Origin: Microbacterium oxydans
Lineage (GTDB): Bacteria > Actinomycetota > Actinomycetes > Actinomycetales > Microbacteriaceae
Length of the DNA stretch: 64,000 bases
Reading direction: 5' to 3'
NCBI RefSeq assembly: GCF_000956405.1
Contig: NZ_JYIV01000027.1
Span: 186,001 to 250,000 of the forward strand
Of this stretch, positions 34,862 to 42,844 are shown piece by piece; position 1 is the first letter of the stretch, and each line of letters begins with the position of its first letter. The notes beneath the pieces were generated by a model that was not told where the DNA came from, did no database searches, and worked only from the letters and a program-made list of their open reading frames with translations. The translations under genes and the position numbers were made by a program.

Positions 34862-35590
34862 TCAGCGAACCTCGACCGTGCCTTCGAGGCCTCCCCCGAC
34901 CAGGGTCAACGTGAACGGCGCGTCGTCGTCGACCGCGTCGTCCCCGAAGGAGAGCAGCGTGGCCCGCGGAGCCATGTCCATCGTGCAGGCCTTGGTCTCA
35001 TCCGTCTCGAAGGTCGCCGTGCCGCTGTTCCCCGAGCCCTCGAGGGATTCGATCACCGGCGGGCAGGACGACGACCCCCAGGTGAGCAGCACCAGACCAC
35101 CGTCGCCGAACCACCCGGCCGACGGCAGGTACTCGGTCGGCGTGCCTGGTGTCCCCGACGCGGCAGGGTCGCCGTCGATGTCGACCTCGTCGGTGACGTC
35201 GCCGTAGGTGACCTCGAGGGTGATGTCGGCGGTGGGGTCGATGCCCTCGGGGAGCGCGCCGATGCTGGCGCGCGGAGCGAGGTCTTTCGTGCACGGCCTC
35301 GGCGACTCCCCCTCCGGATCGACGAGGGTCACCGTGACGGTCTGTCCCTCGGCGCTGACCTCGTCGACCTGGGGCACGCACGTCGAGGAGCCCACCGTGA
35401 CGACGGCGAACATGCGCCCGTCGTCGAGCAGCGCAGCCTCGATGTCGTTCCGGTCGTCGACGCCACCCGCGCTCGGTGCAGGGGAGCTCGTCGGCGTCTC
35501 CGCACCGGGGCCCGTGGTGCAGCCGGCGACGAGGAGGGCCGCGGCGACGAGACCGACGACGGAGGCGAGGGGGCGAAGCACGGAGGTCAT
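34862..35590 (-). CDS. lipoprotein with an internally duplicated Cys-pair domain
   Basis: A 242-residue lipoprotein, function unknown. The signal peptide ends at the lipobox VAGC (Cys about residue 24), followed by a Thr/Ser/Pro-rich linker. The rest is two copies of one domain. Copy 1, about residues 58-130, has VVTVGSSTCVPQVDEVS and CTKDLAPRASI. Copy 2, about 160-242, has LLTWGSSSCPPVIESLE and CTMDMAPRATL. Each copy keeps one Cys pair, likely a disulfide outside the cell. ATG 35590 follows TACCCT by six bases. It is convergent with the lipid kinase. Confidence 0.8.
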   Translation of the reverse strand: MTSVLRPLASVVGLVAAALLVAGCTTGPGAETPTSSPAPSAGGVDDRNDIEAALLDDGRMFAVVTVGSSTCVPQVDEVSAEGQTVTVTLVDPEGESPRPCTKDLAPRASIGALPEGIDPTADITLEVTYGDVTDEVDIDGDPAASGTPGTPTEYLPSAGWFGDGGLVLLTWGSSSCPPVIESLEGSGNSGTATFETDETKACTMDMAPRATLLSFGDDAVDDDAPFTLTLVGGGLEGTVEVR

Positions 35591-35596
35591 GCTCAC

Positions 35597-35602
35597 AGGG
35601 TA
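35597..35602 (-). promoter_or_regulatory. -10 element (TACCCT) for lipoprotein gene
   Basis: TACCCT on the minus strand, six bases before ATG 35590. Confidence 0.45.
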
Positions 35603-35637
35603 GCCCTCGCGAACTTCCGGCGGATAGCGCGTGACGG

Positions 35638-37098
35638 CTACTGCAGCGCGGAGGTGAGGCGGGCGAGGTTGTCGAGCACCGTCGAGCGCAGCGGCTGCTG
35701 CATCCATTCCTCCAGCGTCAGCTCGCGGCTGAGGGAGCGGTACTTGTCCTCGACCTCTCGCATCTCGGCGACGAATTCCTCGCCGCGCACCAGCATCGAG
35801 ACCTCGAGGTTCAGACCGAAGGAACGCATGTCCATGTTGCTCGATCCGACCACCGCGACCTCGTCGTCGATCGTCAGCGTCTTGGTGTGCAGGATGTAGG
35901 GCTTGCGGTACATCCAGATGCGGACCCCCGCCTTGAGCAGGACCTCGTAGTAGCTGCGCTGGGCGTGGTAGACCATCGCCTGGTCGCCCTCTTCCGACAC
36001 GAACAGCTCGACGTGCACACCGCGGTCGACGGCGGCCGTGACCGCGAGCAGCAGGGCCTCGTCTGGCACGAAGTAGGGGCTGACGATCATGATCTTCTTC
36101 TTCGCCGCGTAGAGCAGAGCGAGGAAGAGACGGAGGTTGTTCTCGACTTCGAATCCGGGCCCGGACGGCACGACCTGGCAGTCGAGGTCACCGGAGCCGA
36201 TGTTCGCGTGGGCGATGTCGATGCCCTCGAGCACCGTATCGGTCTCGCTGTACCAGTCCGCGACGAAGATCGCGTTCACGCTCAACACCACTGGGCCGTC
36301 GAGACGGACCATCAGGTCGACCCAGTGCAGACCTCGCTTGATGTTCTTCTTCAGGTTGTAGGTCGAGTCGGTGATGTTCTGCGAACCGAGGAACGCGACA
36401 TTGCCGTCGACGACGAGGAGCTTCCGGTGGTTGCGCAGATCGGGGCGCTGCATCTTGCCCTTGAGTGGTTGCACCGGCAGCATCAGGTGCCAGTTCGCTC
36501 CCATCGCGTTGAGCCGTGCGATGGTCTGCTTGTAGCGGGGCTTTCCGCGGTTCGCCCAGTGATCGAGCAGCACCCGGACCTCGACGCCTCGCGCGCAGAC
36601 CTCTTCGAGCGCACGGAAGAAGTTGTCGGTCGAATCGTCCGACTGCAGGATGTAGAACTCGACGTGCACGTACTCCTGCGCCGTGCGGATGGCCTCGGCC
36701 ATCTCATCGAGCGACTCCTGATAGTCGGAGATGAGGTGGGCGCCGTTGTCACCGGAGAGCGGAAGGGCACCGAGCTTCTGGTTCATCTGCACGATCGGGC
36801 CGAACCACGCGGGCGCGTGAGGACGCAGGGTCCCGAAATGCAGGTGCTCGCTGGTCTCCGCGATGTACTCGTTGATCTGATCCTGCTTGCGTCGACGCGC
36901 CCGCGGAAGGCGCGGGTTGCCGATCATGAGGAAGAGGAAGACGCCGACGAACGGGATGAAGAAGACGGCCAGCAGCCACGCCATCGCGGCGGTGGGGCGA
37001 CGGTTGCGGGGGATGACGATGATCGCCGTGACACGGATGGTGATGTCGAGCACCAGAAGGAAGGTGGCGATCCACCACCCCCAGGTGTCCGGAGTCAT
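35638..37098 (-). CDS. cls: cardiolipin synthase (phospholipase D superfamily)
   Basis: A 486-residue membrane enzyme. Two N-terminal helices (WWIATFLLVLDITIRVTAII and AMAWLLAVFFIPFVGVFLFL) precede two PLD domains whose HKD motifs are visible: HRKLLVVDGN and HTKTLTIDDE, each followed by the GSxN/S loop (GSQNI, GSSNMDMRS). It joins phospholipids to make cardiolipin. The start has gaggggg upstream. A perfect 20-base palindrome lies 39 bases further upstream. Confidence 0.95.
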   Translation of the reverse strand: MTPDTWGWWIATFLLVLDITIRVTAIIVIPRNRRPTAAMAWLLAVFFIPFVGVFLFLMIGNPRLPRARRRKQDQINEYIAETSEHLHFGTLRPHAPAWFGPIVQMNQKLGALPLSGDNGAHLISDYQESLDEMAEAIRTAQEYVHVEFYILQSDDSTDNFFRALEEVCARGVEVRVLLDHWANRGKPRYKQTIARLNAMGANWHLMLPVQPLKGKMQRPDLRNHRKLLVVDGNVAFLGSQNITDSTYNLKKNIKRGLHWVDLMVRLDGPVVLSVNAIFVADWYSETDTVLEGIDIAHANIGSGDLDCQVVPSGPGFEVENNLRLFLALLYAAKKKIMIVSPYFVPDEALLLAVTAAVDRGVHVELFVSEEGDQAMVYHAQRSYYEVLLKAGVRIWMYRKPYILHTKTLTIDDEVAVVGSSNMDMRSFGLNLEVSMLVRGEEFVAEMREVEDKYRSLSRELTLEEWMQQPLRSTVLDNLARLTSALQ

Positions 37099-37136
37099 CG
37101 TGCCCCCTCGCCACCGCAGTGACCGTCACAGCTCAT

Positions 37137-37156
37137 GCGCATCTGAGCAGATGCGC
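37137..37156. repeat. perfect palindrome upstream of cls
   Basis: GCGCATCTGAGCAGATGCGC, 9-bp arms and a 2-base centre, between the small membrane gene (stop 37185) and cls (start 37098). It could be a compact terminator of the former or an operator of the latter. Confidence 0.6.
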
Positions 37157-37184
37157 TGGCTTCACAGTAGCCGATGGGTGGGAC

Positions 37185-37358
37185 TCAGCCGCGCGGCGGG
37201 AGACCCCGTGCCGCGCGTTCCTCGGCTTCGATCTGTGCGTGCACCTTGCGCTCGGTGCGGTCGAACCGCAGGATGCCCCGGACCACGAGGAAGAACACGA
37301 CGCTCACGCCGACGGTCGGCAGAAGCGACCATGCCGCAGCGAGCCAGAAGTTGTCCAT
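37185..37358 (-). CDS. small single-pass membrane protein
   Basis: A 57-residue protein: one membrane helix (LAAAWSLLPTVGVSVVFFLVVRGIL) then a charged helix (RFDRTERKVHAQIEAEERAA) ending GLPPRG. Family not recognised. ATG 37358 is preceded by TACCAT and then six bases (ggaggg), the leaderless layout, with a GGAGGG too near the start to act normally. Much longer upstream frame is an overlap with DUF4192. It precedes cls on the same strand. Confidence 0.7.
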   Translation of the reverse strand: MDNFWLAAAWSLLPTVGVSVVFFLVVRGILRFDRTERKVHAQIEAEERAARGLPPRG

Positions 37359-37364
37359 CCCTCC

Positions 37365-37370
37365 ATGGTA
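37365..37370 (-). promoter_or_regulatory. -10 element (TACCAT) for small membrane protein
   Basis: TACCAT on the minus strand, six bases before ATG 37358. Confidence 0.45.
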
Positions 37371-37470
37371 CGCGAGCCACTGTTCGTGCACACTTCGGCT
37401 CTCACAGGGTCTGCATCCACAGGCCCGCTTTTCGTCCCCGAGGGGCCGCGCTGTCACGCACACTCTCGGG

Positions 37471-38580
37471 ATGACCACAGTTCTCCGTGCCACCGATTCC
37501 GCTGCTTTCCTCGGCATCGTCCCCTCCCTCGCAGGCTTCACGCCCCGTCGGAGCATGGTGCTCCTGCCGTTCCACGGCTCACGCACCGACGGCGCCATGC
37601 GTCTGGACCTGCCCGACGAGAGAACCGATCTCGAGCTCTACGCCGATGCCGCGGTCGGGCTCGTGGCACGGGTCTCCGGAACGGACGCCGTCGCCGTCGT
37701 CGTCTACACCGATGAGCAAGCGCACCCGACGCGTGACGGCCTGGTGCTCCCGCACGCAGTGGTGATCGACGAAGTGCTGGGCTGCGCCGAGGATGCAGGT
37801 CTGCGGGTCGTCGACGCGCTGTGTGTGACGCCCTCTGGCTGGTCCAGCTACATCGAGGAAGAACCTGAGCTCGGGCCGCTCGCGCAGATCCGCCTCCCGT
37901 CCGACCTGCCGCCGATGGCAGGAGACCAGAAGGACGGGACGGAGCTTCCGCGCGTCGACCTGGCGGAGAAGGAGCGGGTCGGGAGAGCATCCAGCGACCT
38001 GGCCGCCCTCCTCGATCGACGTGGGCGGGCTCCGTTGGACGGGCAGGAGAGTCCGCAGACCATCGCCGCGCTCCTCTTGCTCGACGACGTGCCGGCGTTC
38101 CTCGAGTCAGTCCTGACCGAACCCGAACAGCTTCCGCCCTTCGCGACCGCCGCGCTGCTGTGGTGCCTGGAGAAGCCGCTGCTGCGCGATGTCGCGATCG
38201 CGCAATGGGCGACCGATCTCCCGAGAGGCATCCGCACGCTCGAAGCCCAGACCGCATTCGCCGAGTCCGGAGTCATGGTTCCCGATGACGTCGGCGAGGT
38301 GTTCCTCGGGCGCGGGCCGACCCCCGACATCGAACGCCTCCGGCGCGCGCTCACGGTGGCACGCGAAGCGGCGGCCCGTGCACCTCGACTCGCGCGACCG
38401 GCGCCTCTCACCGTGGCGGCGTGGCTCTCCTGGGCTCTGGGTCGCGCCAGTCACGCGGGCCGCTACCTCGAGATGGTGCGCGAGATCGACCCTCGTTACT
38501 CGCTCGCCGCACTGATGGAGACCATGATCGGCGCAGCGATGCTGCCTGAATGGGCCTTCCGACGCGGCCCGATGGAATGA
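37471..38580 (+). CDS. DUF4192 domain protein
   Basis: A 369-residue soluble protein of the actinobacterial DUF4192 family. It opens with FLGIVPSLAGFTPRRSMVLL, then VSGTDAVAVVVYTDE, CVTPSGWSSYIE, and late PAPLTVAAWLSWALGRASHAG followed by GRYLEMVREIDPRYSLA. No catalytic motif is known. The start ATG 37471 is supported by family resemblance rather than by a clear ribosome site. It is convergent with lysS, 12 bases apart. Confidence 0.82.
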   Translation: MTTVLRATDSAAFLGIVPSLAGFTPRRSMVLLPFHGSRTDGAMRLDLPDERTDLELYADAAVGLVARVSGTDAVAVVVYTDEQAHPTRDGLVLPHAVVIDEVLGCAEDAGLRVVDALCVTPSGWSSYIEEEPELGPLAQIRLPSDLPPMAGDQKDGTELPRVDLAEKERVGRASSDLAALLDRRGRAPLDGQESPQTIAALLLLDDVPAFLESVLTEPEQLPPFATAALLWCLEKPLLRDVAIAQWATDLPRGIRTLEAQTAFAESGVMVPDDVGEVFLGRGPTPDIERLRRALTVAREAAARAPRLARPAPLTVAAWLSWALGRASHAGRYLEMVREIDPRYSLAALMETMIGAAMLPEWAFRRGPME

Positions 38581-38592
38581 ACGCCGAGTGGA

Positions 38593-40125
38593 CTACTTCA
38601 CCAGCGGGAAGAGGATGGTCTCCCGGATGCCCAGGCCCGTGATGGCCATCAGCAGTCGGTCGATCCCCATGCCCATTCCGCCGGACGGCGGCATGCCGTG
38701 TTCGAGAGCCCGAAGGAACTCCTCGTCGACGGGCATGGCCTCGACGTCGCCGCGTGCTGCGAGCTTGGCCTGCTCGACGAAGCGCTCCCGCTGGATCACG
38801 GGATCGACGAGCTCGGAGTATCCCGTCGCCAGCTCGAAGCCGCGGATGTACAGGTCCCACTTCTCCACGACACCCGCGATCGAGCGGTGCTCACGCACGA
38901 GGGGCGACGTGTCGACAGGGAAGTCCATCACGAACGTGGGGCGGACCAGGTCGCCCTTCACGAAGTGCTCCCACAGCTCCTCGACGAGCTTGCCGTGGGT
39001 GGCCTGCGGCGGCAGGTCGACATCGTTGGCCTCCGCGAAGGCGATGAGGTCCTCGACCGAATCCTGCGGAGTGATCGTGCGACCCGACGCGGCCGACAGC
39101 GACTCGTACATCGAGATGCGGTCCCACTCACCGCCGAGCTCGTACTCCGTGCCGTCGGCCCAGGTCACCGTGGTGGAGCCGGCGACCGCGACCGCAGCGT
39201 TCTGCACGAGCTCCTGTGTGAGGGCGGCCATCTGGTTGTAGTCGCCGTACGCCTGGTAGGCCTCGAGCATCGCGAACTCGGGGCTGTGCGTGGAGTCGGC
39301 GCCTTCGTTGCGGAAGTTGCGGTTGATCTCATAGACGCGCTCGATGCCGCCGACGACCGCTCGCTTGAGGTACAGCTCCGGCGCGATGCGCAGATACAGC
39401 TCGGTGTCGAACGCGTTCGAGTGCGTGATGAACGGGCGTGCAGAAGCGCCTCCGTGCTGCACCTGCAGCATGGGCGTCTCCACCTCGAGGTAGTCGTGGC
39501 TCGTGAAGGTCGAACGCAGGCTCGCATTGACCGCGGCCCGAGCGCGCACGGTGTTGCGGGCCTGTTCGCGCACGATCAGGTCGAGGTAGCGGCTGCGGAC
39601 GCGGCCCTCCTCGCTGAGCTCGGAGTACGCGTTGGGCAGCGGGAGGATCGCCTTCGCAGCGATCGTCCAGTCGTCGGCCATGATCGACAGCTCGCCGCGG
39701 CGGCTCGAGATGACTTCACCGTGCACGAAGACGTGGTCGCCCAGGTCGACGTACTCCTTCCAGTCCGCGAGGGACTCCTCGCCGACGTTCGCAAGGGAGA
39801 TCATGGCCTGGATGCGCGACCCGTCACCGGCCTGCAGAGTGGCGAAGCAGAGCTTGCCGGTGTTGCGGCTGAACACCACACGACCGGCGACGCCGACGAC
39901 GACACCGGTCTCGGCGCCCGCCTCGAGCTCGCCGTACTCCGCACGCAGTGCAGGGATCGTGTGCGTGACGGGCACACCGACGGGGAACGCTCCTCCCCCG
40001 GCATTCGACCGCTTCTCGATCAGACGCTCGCGCTTGGCGAGACGCACGGCCTTCTGCTCGTGGACGTCCTCCTCGGCAGAGGGGTCGGTCGATGCTGATT
40101 CGGGCGCGGGAGACGCGTCAGTCAT
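38593..40125 (-). CDS. lysS: lysyl-tRNA synthetase, class II
   Basis: A 510-residue class II synthetase. The OB-fold anticodon domain (VVGVAGRVVFSRNTGKLCFATL) is followed by the catalytic domain with motif 1 (FTSHDYLEVETPML), motif 2 (INRNFRNEGADSTHSPEF) and motif 3 (GMGMGIDRLLMAITGL). A 35-residue acidic N-terminal extension precedes the usual start. AAGGAG lies about ten bases before ATG 40125, with TAAACT further up, so this one has a normal leader. It is divergent from the DUF2207 gene. Confidence 0.97.
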   Translation of the reverse strand: MTDASPAPESASTDPSAEEDVHEQKAVRLAKRERLIEKRSNAGGGAFPVGVPVTHTIPALRAEYGELEAGAETGVVVGVAGRVVFSRNTGKLCFATLQAGDGSRIQAMISLANVGEESLADWKEYVDLGDHVFVHGEVISSRRGELSIMADDWTIAAKAILPLPNAYSELSEEGRVRSRYLDLIVREQARNTVRARAAVNASLRSTFTSHDYLEVETPMLQVQHGGASARPFITHSNAFDTELYLRIAPELYLKRAVVGGIERVYEINRNFRNEGADSTHSPEFAMLEAYQAYGDYNQMAALTQELVQNAAVAVAGSTTVTWADGTEYELGGEWDRISMYESLSAASGRTITPQDSVEDLIAFAEANDVDLPPQATHGKLVEELWEHFVKGDLVRPTFVMDFPVDTSPLVREHRSIAGVVEKWDLYIRGFELATGYSELVDPVIQRERFVEQAKLAARGDVEAMPVDEEFLRALEHGMPPSGGMGMGIDRLLMAITGLGIRETILFPLVK

Positions 40126-40193
40126 GTGGGGGGCTCCTTGGAAGTCCCTCCCAGTTTACCGAGGCGACGTGCCGCCATCGGGCGCACGCTGGG

Positions 40194-40199
40194 TAGCCT
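40194..40199 (+). promoter_or_regulatory. -10 element (TAGCCT) for DUF2207 gene
   Basis: TAGCCT, six bases, then ATG 40206. Confidence 0.45.
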
Positions 40200-40205
40200 C
40201 GGAGA

Positions 40206-42083
40206 ATGGCCCACACACGGATCCTCCGCGCGTTCGCTGCACTCTCCCTCGCCCTGGTGGGCACCCTCACCCCGGCCGCGGCGTTCGCGACGCCAGCCGA
40301 GCCGGCCGCTGACGTCGCGGCCGGTCCTGTCCGTGCCACCACGACCGATGTCGATGACTTCTCCTACAGCTCCTGGGACGCCGCATACGAGGTCGGACTC
40401 GATGACGACGGCCGCGCGCGGATGCGTGTGACGGAGACGCTCGTGGCGCGTTTCCCCGACGTCGATCAGAATCACGGCATCGTCCGCGGACTCGCCGCCT
40501 CGTACAAAGGGGCGAGCACGGAGACGACGGTCCTGTCCGTGACCGACGGGAACGGCGCGGAGGTGCCCTACGAGACAGACGAAGAGGATGGTCTCCTCTA
40601 CGTGCTCACAGGCAACGACGATGACTTCGTGCGAGGACTCACGACCTACGTGATCGAGTACGAGATGCGCGACGTGATCCTCGAGACGAAGCCCTCGGCA
40701 GGGTCGTCGACTCCCATCGTCGACGAGTTCTACTGGGACCTGCTCCCCCTCGACAGCACCCAGCCCATCGATCGCTTCCGGGCCGACATCACGTTCGACC
40801 CCTCCTTGAGCGCCGCGCTGAACGGAGCCACGCGCTGCTACACCGGTCCGTCCGGATCGAGGGACGAATGCGAGCTGGACGGTCCCATCGCCGACGGACG
40901 CGACGCGACGTTCCGGGTCGAATCAGGCGCCCGTCCCGCCGGCGACGGAGTGACCGTCGCCATCGGCTTCGCCGCCGGCACCGTCACACAGCCTCTCGCC
41001 CGCACGCCCGACCCCGTGGCAGACGTCACCCCGATCGTCGCCGCTGTCGGGGCACTCGGCCTCTCGGCCGGCAGCTGGGTGGCTGTGTCCGCCCTCACCC
41101 GCAGACGGCGAAGGGCAACGGGGATCGTGGTCGCCCAGTACGACGTGCCGGATTCGCTGCCACCGTTGCTGGCCGCCGCCGTCGTTCCGGGCGCCAGCGA
41201 CGTGATCCCCTCGGAGATCGTGCACCTCGCCGTCCGCGGCACGCTGCGTATCGAGGAGGGCGCGGAAGACGAGGAGCCCAGACTGCGGCGAATGCCCGGA
41301 ACGCGCCTGCCCGACCCGCTAGACGTCGAGGCTCTCGACACGCTGTTCACGGACGCAGACGCTGAGGGAGTCGTGGATCTGCCCGCCGCGGATGAGACCT
41401 TCGCCGCGCGAATGACCGCCCTCCAGCAACGGGGGACGACCGAGGCGCAGGACCGCGGCCTCACCGAGAGGGTGCGCAGTCGGGCGGCCGTGATCCTGCA
41501 GTGGTGTGCGATCGGCATCGCGGTCATCGGTCTGGCGTTCGGGATCTGGAGCGCGGCCAGCGGGCGCCTCTCCGCGATTCCCGCTCTCGTCGTGATCTCC
41601 TTCGGCGCCTTCCTGGTGCTGCTCTCCAGCATCTACGGCTTCTCGAAGCACACGGTGCTCACGGCCGAAGGTGCCCGCACCTACGAGTACCTGCGCGGCG
41701 TCGAGGAGTTCATCCGCGTCGCGGACGCCGACCGCCTGCGCATGCTGCAGTCTTACAGCGGGGCGGAGCGCCGAGCGGACGGCACCGCCGACGTCATCCA
41801 CATCTACGAGCGGCTCCTCCCCTACGCCATCCTCTTCGGCCTGGAAGACGAGTGGGGCGACGTGCTGGAGAAGGCGTACACGCGCGAGCAGCACGGAGCA
41901 ACCTGGATCGGCGACCCGACCTCGTTCGTGCTACGCGCGCAGCTCGCCTCCTTCGTGGCTTCGTCGCACTCGGCGGCGACGTACTCGGCACCGTCCACGG
42001 GCTCGTCCTCCAGCGCGGGCGGTTCCTTCGGAGGCGGATTCTCCGGTGGCGGGGGCGGCGGAGGATTTTCGGGCGGACGGTGA
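40206..42083 (+). CDS. DUF2207 membrane protein
   Basis: A 625-residue exported membrane protein. Signal peptide to about residue 32 (LRAFAALSLALVGTLTP), then an extracellular beta-rich DUF2207 domain (40-260, DVDQNHGIVRGL, VDEFYWDLLPLDST). A membrane helix near 285 is followed by a cytosolic winged-helix-like region (IPSEIVHLAVRGTLRI). Two helices lie at about 435-480, and the tail is Ser/Gly-rich ending in GGGFSGGGGGGGFSGGR. Family function is unknown. Possibly leaderless. Divergent from lysS. Confidence 0.85.
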   Translation: MAHTRILRAFAALSLALVGTLTPAAAFATPAEPAADVAAGPVRATTTDVDDFSYSSWDAAYEVGLDDDGRARMRVTETLVARFPDVDQNHGIVRGLAASYKGASTETTVLSVTDGNGAEVPYETDEEDGLLYVLTGNDDDFVRGLTTYVIEYEMRDVILETKPSAGSSTPIVDEFYWDLLPLDSTQPIDRFRADITFDPSLSAALNGATRCYTGPSGSRDECELDGPIADGRDATFRVESGARPAGDGVTVAIGFAAGTVTQPLARTPDPVADVTPIVAAVGALGLSAGSWVAVSALTRRRRRATGIVVAQYDVPDSLPPLLAAAVVPGASDVIPSEIVHLAVRGTLRIEEGAEDEEPRLRRMPGTRLPDPLDVEALDTLFTDADAEGVVDLPAADETFAARMTALQQRGTTEAQDRGLTERVRSRAAVILQWCAIGIAVIGLAFGIWSAASGRLSAIPALVVISFGAFLVLLSSIYGFSKHTVLTAEGARTYEYLRGVEEFIRVADADRLRMLQSYSGAERRADGTADVIHIYERLLPYAILFGLEDEWGDVLEKAYTREQHGATWIGDPTSFVLRAQLASFVASSHSAATYSAPSTGSSSSAGGSFGGGFSGGGGGGGFSGGR

Positions 42084-42151
42084 CACGGCGGCCCCCTCTG
42101 GCCCCGCGAGGCCCCGTGCCCCGTGGACCGGCGAGGCTCATCCGGAGCGGT

Positions 42152-42844
42152 TCAGATCAACGGCGGGGCGTCTGAGGCTTCGCGCAATGCTCTCTCGACG
42201 GTCGACTGCACGAGGGCCGAGAGGTAGCCTCCCGGATTCTCCACACCGATCTCCCGCAGTCGCGCGGTCGACTGACCGATGATCGACCGGGAGAACTCGG
42301 TGGCCGTCGCGATCGCGTCCGCGTACGCGGGACGGTCCGCTTCCGCGATCACGACGGGCTCGCACCCCATCTCCACCGCGAGGGCCTGGGCGATCGGCAG
42401 CACGGCGGCAGGGGCGGTCACCGCGGCGAACCCGGCCTGGAGCTGGCGGAGGTCGATCGACGTCCCGGTGAAGGTGATCGCCGGATGCACGGCGAGGGGG
42501 ATCGCTCCGCGTTCGGCCGCGGGACGCAGCACCTCGATGCCGTAGCCGGGATCGGTGTGCAGCACGAGCTGACCGATCTGCCAGCCGCCGACCTCCGCGA
42601 TGCCTGCGACCAGAGAGGGCAGCTGTTCCGAGGGGACCGCGATGATGACGAGCTCGGCTCGACGCACGACCTCCAAGGCATCGAGCACGGGCACATCCGG
42701 GAGCACGGCAGAGGCGCGCTCATCATCGGAGCCTCCGGTGATCCCGATCACCGCGTGGCCCGCACCGCCGAGGGCGGCGCCGACGACGGGACCCACACGG
42801 CCGGCACCGATGATGCCGACCCCGAGACGCCCGTCACGCGCCAT
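42152..42844 (-). CDS. Rossmann-like DUF2520 oxidoreductase-type protein
   Basis: A 230-residue protein: N-terminal dinucleotide fold VGIIGAGRVGPVVGAAL (residues 8-24), LVIIAVPSEQL, then LHTDPGYGIEVL and HPAITFTGT, and a DUF2520 C-terminal domain (YADAIATATEFSRSII). In actinobacteria this family usually sits beside panC and lysS and is thought to be a 6-phosphogluconate-dehydrogenase-like enzyme of unknown substrate. It overlaps the PH-domain gene by 11 bases, the last gene of the folate/ftsH operon. Confidence 0.85.
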   Translation of the reverse strand: MARDGRLGVGIIGAGRVGPVVGAALGGAGHAVIGITGGSDDERASAVLPDVPVLDALEVVRRAELVIIAVPSEQLPSLVAGIAEVGGWQIGQLVLHTDPGYGIEVLRPAAERGAIPLAVHPAITFTGTSIDLRQLQAGFAAVTAPAAVLPIAQALAVEMGCEPVVIAEADRPAYADAIATATEFSRSIIGQSTARLREIGVENPGGYLSALVQSTVERALREASDAPPLI

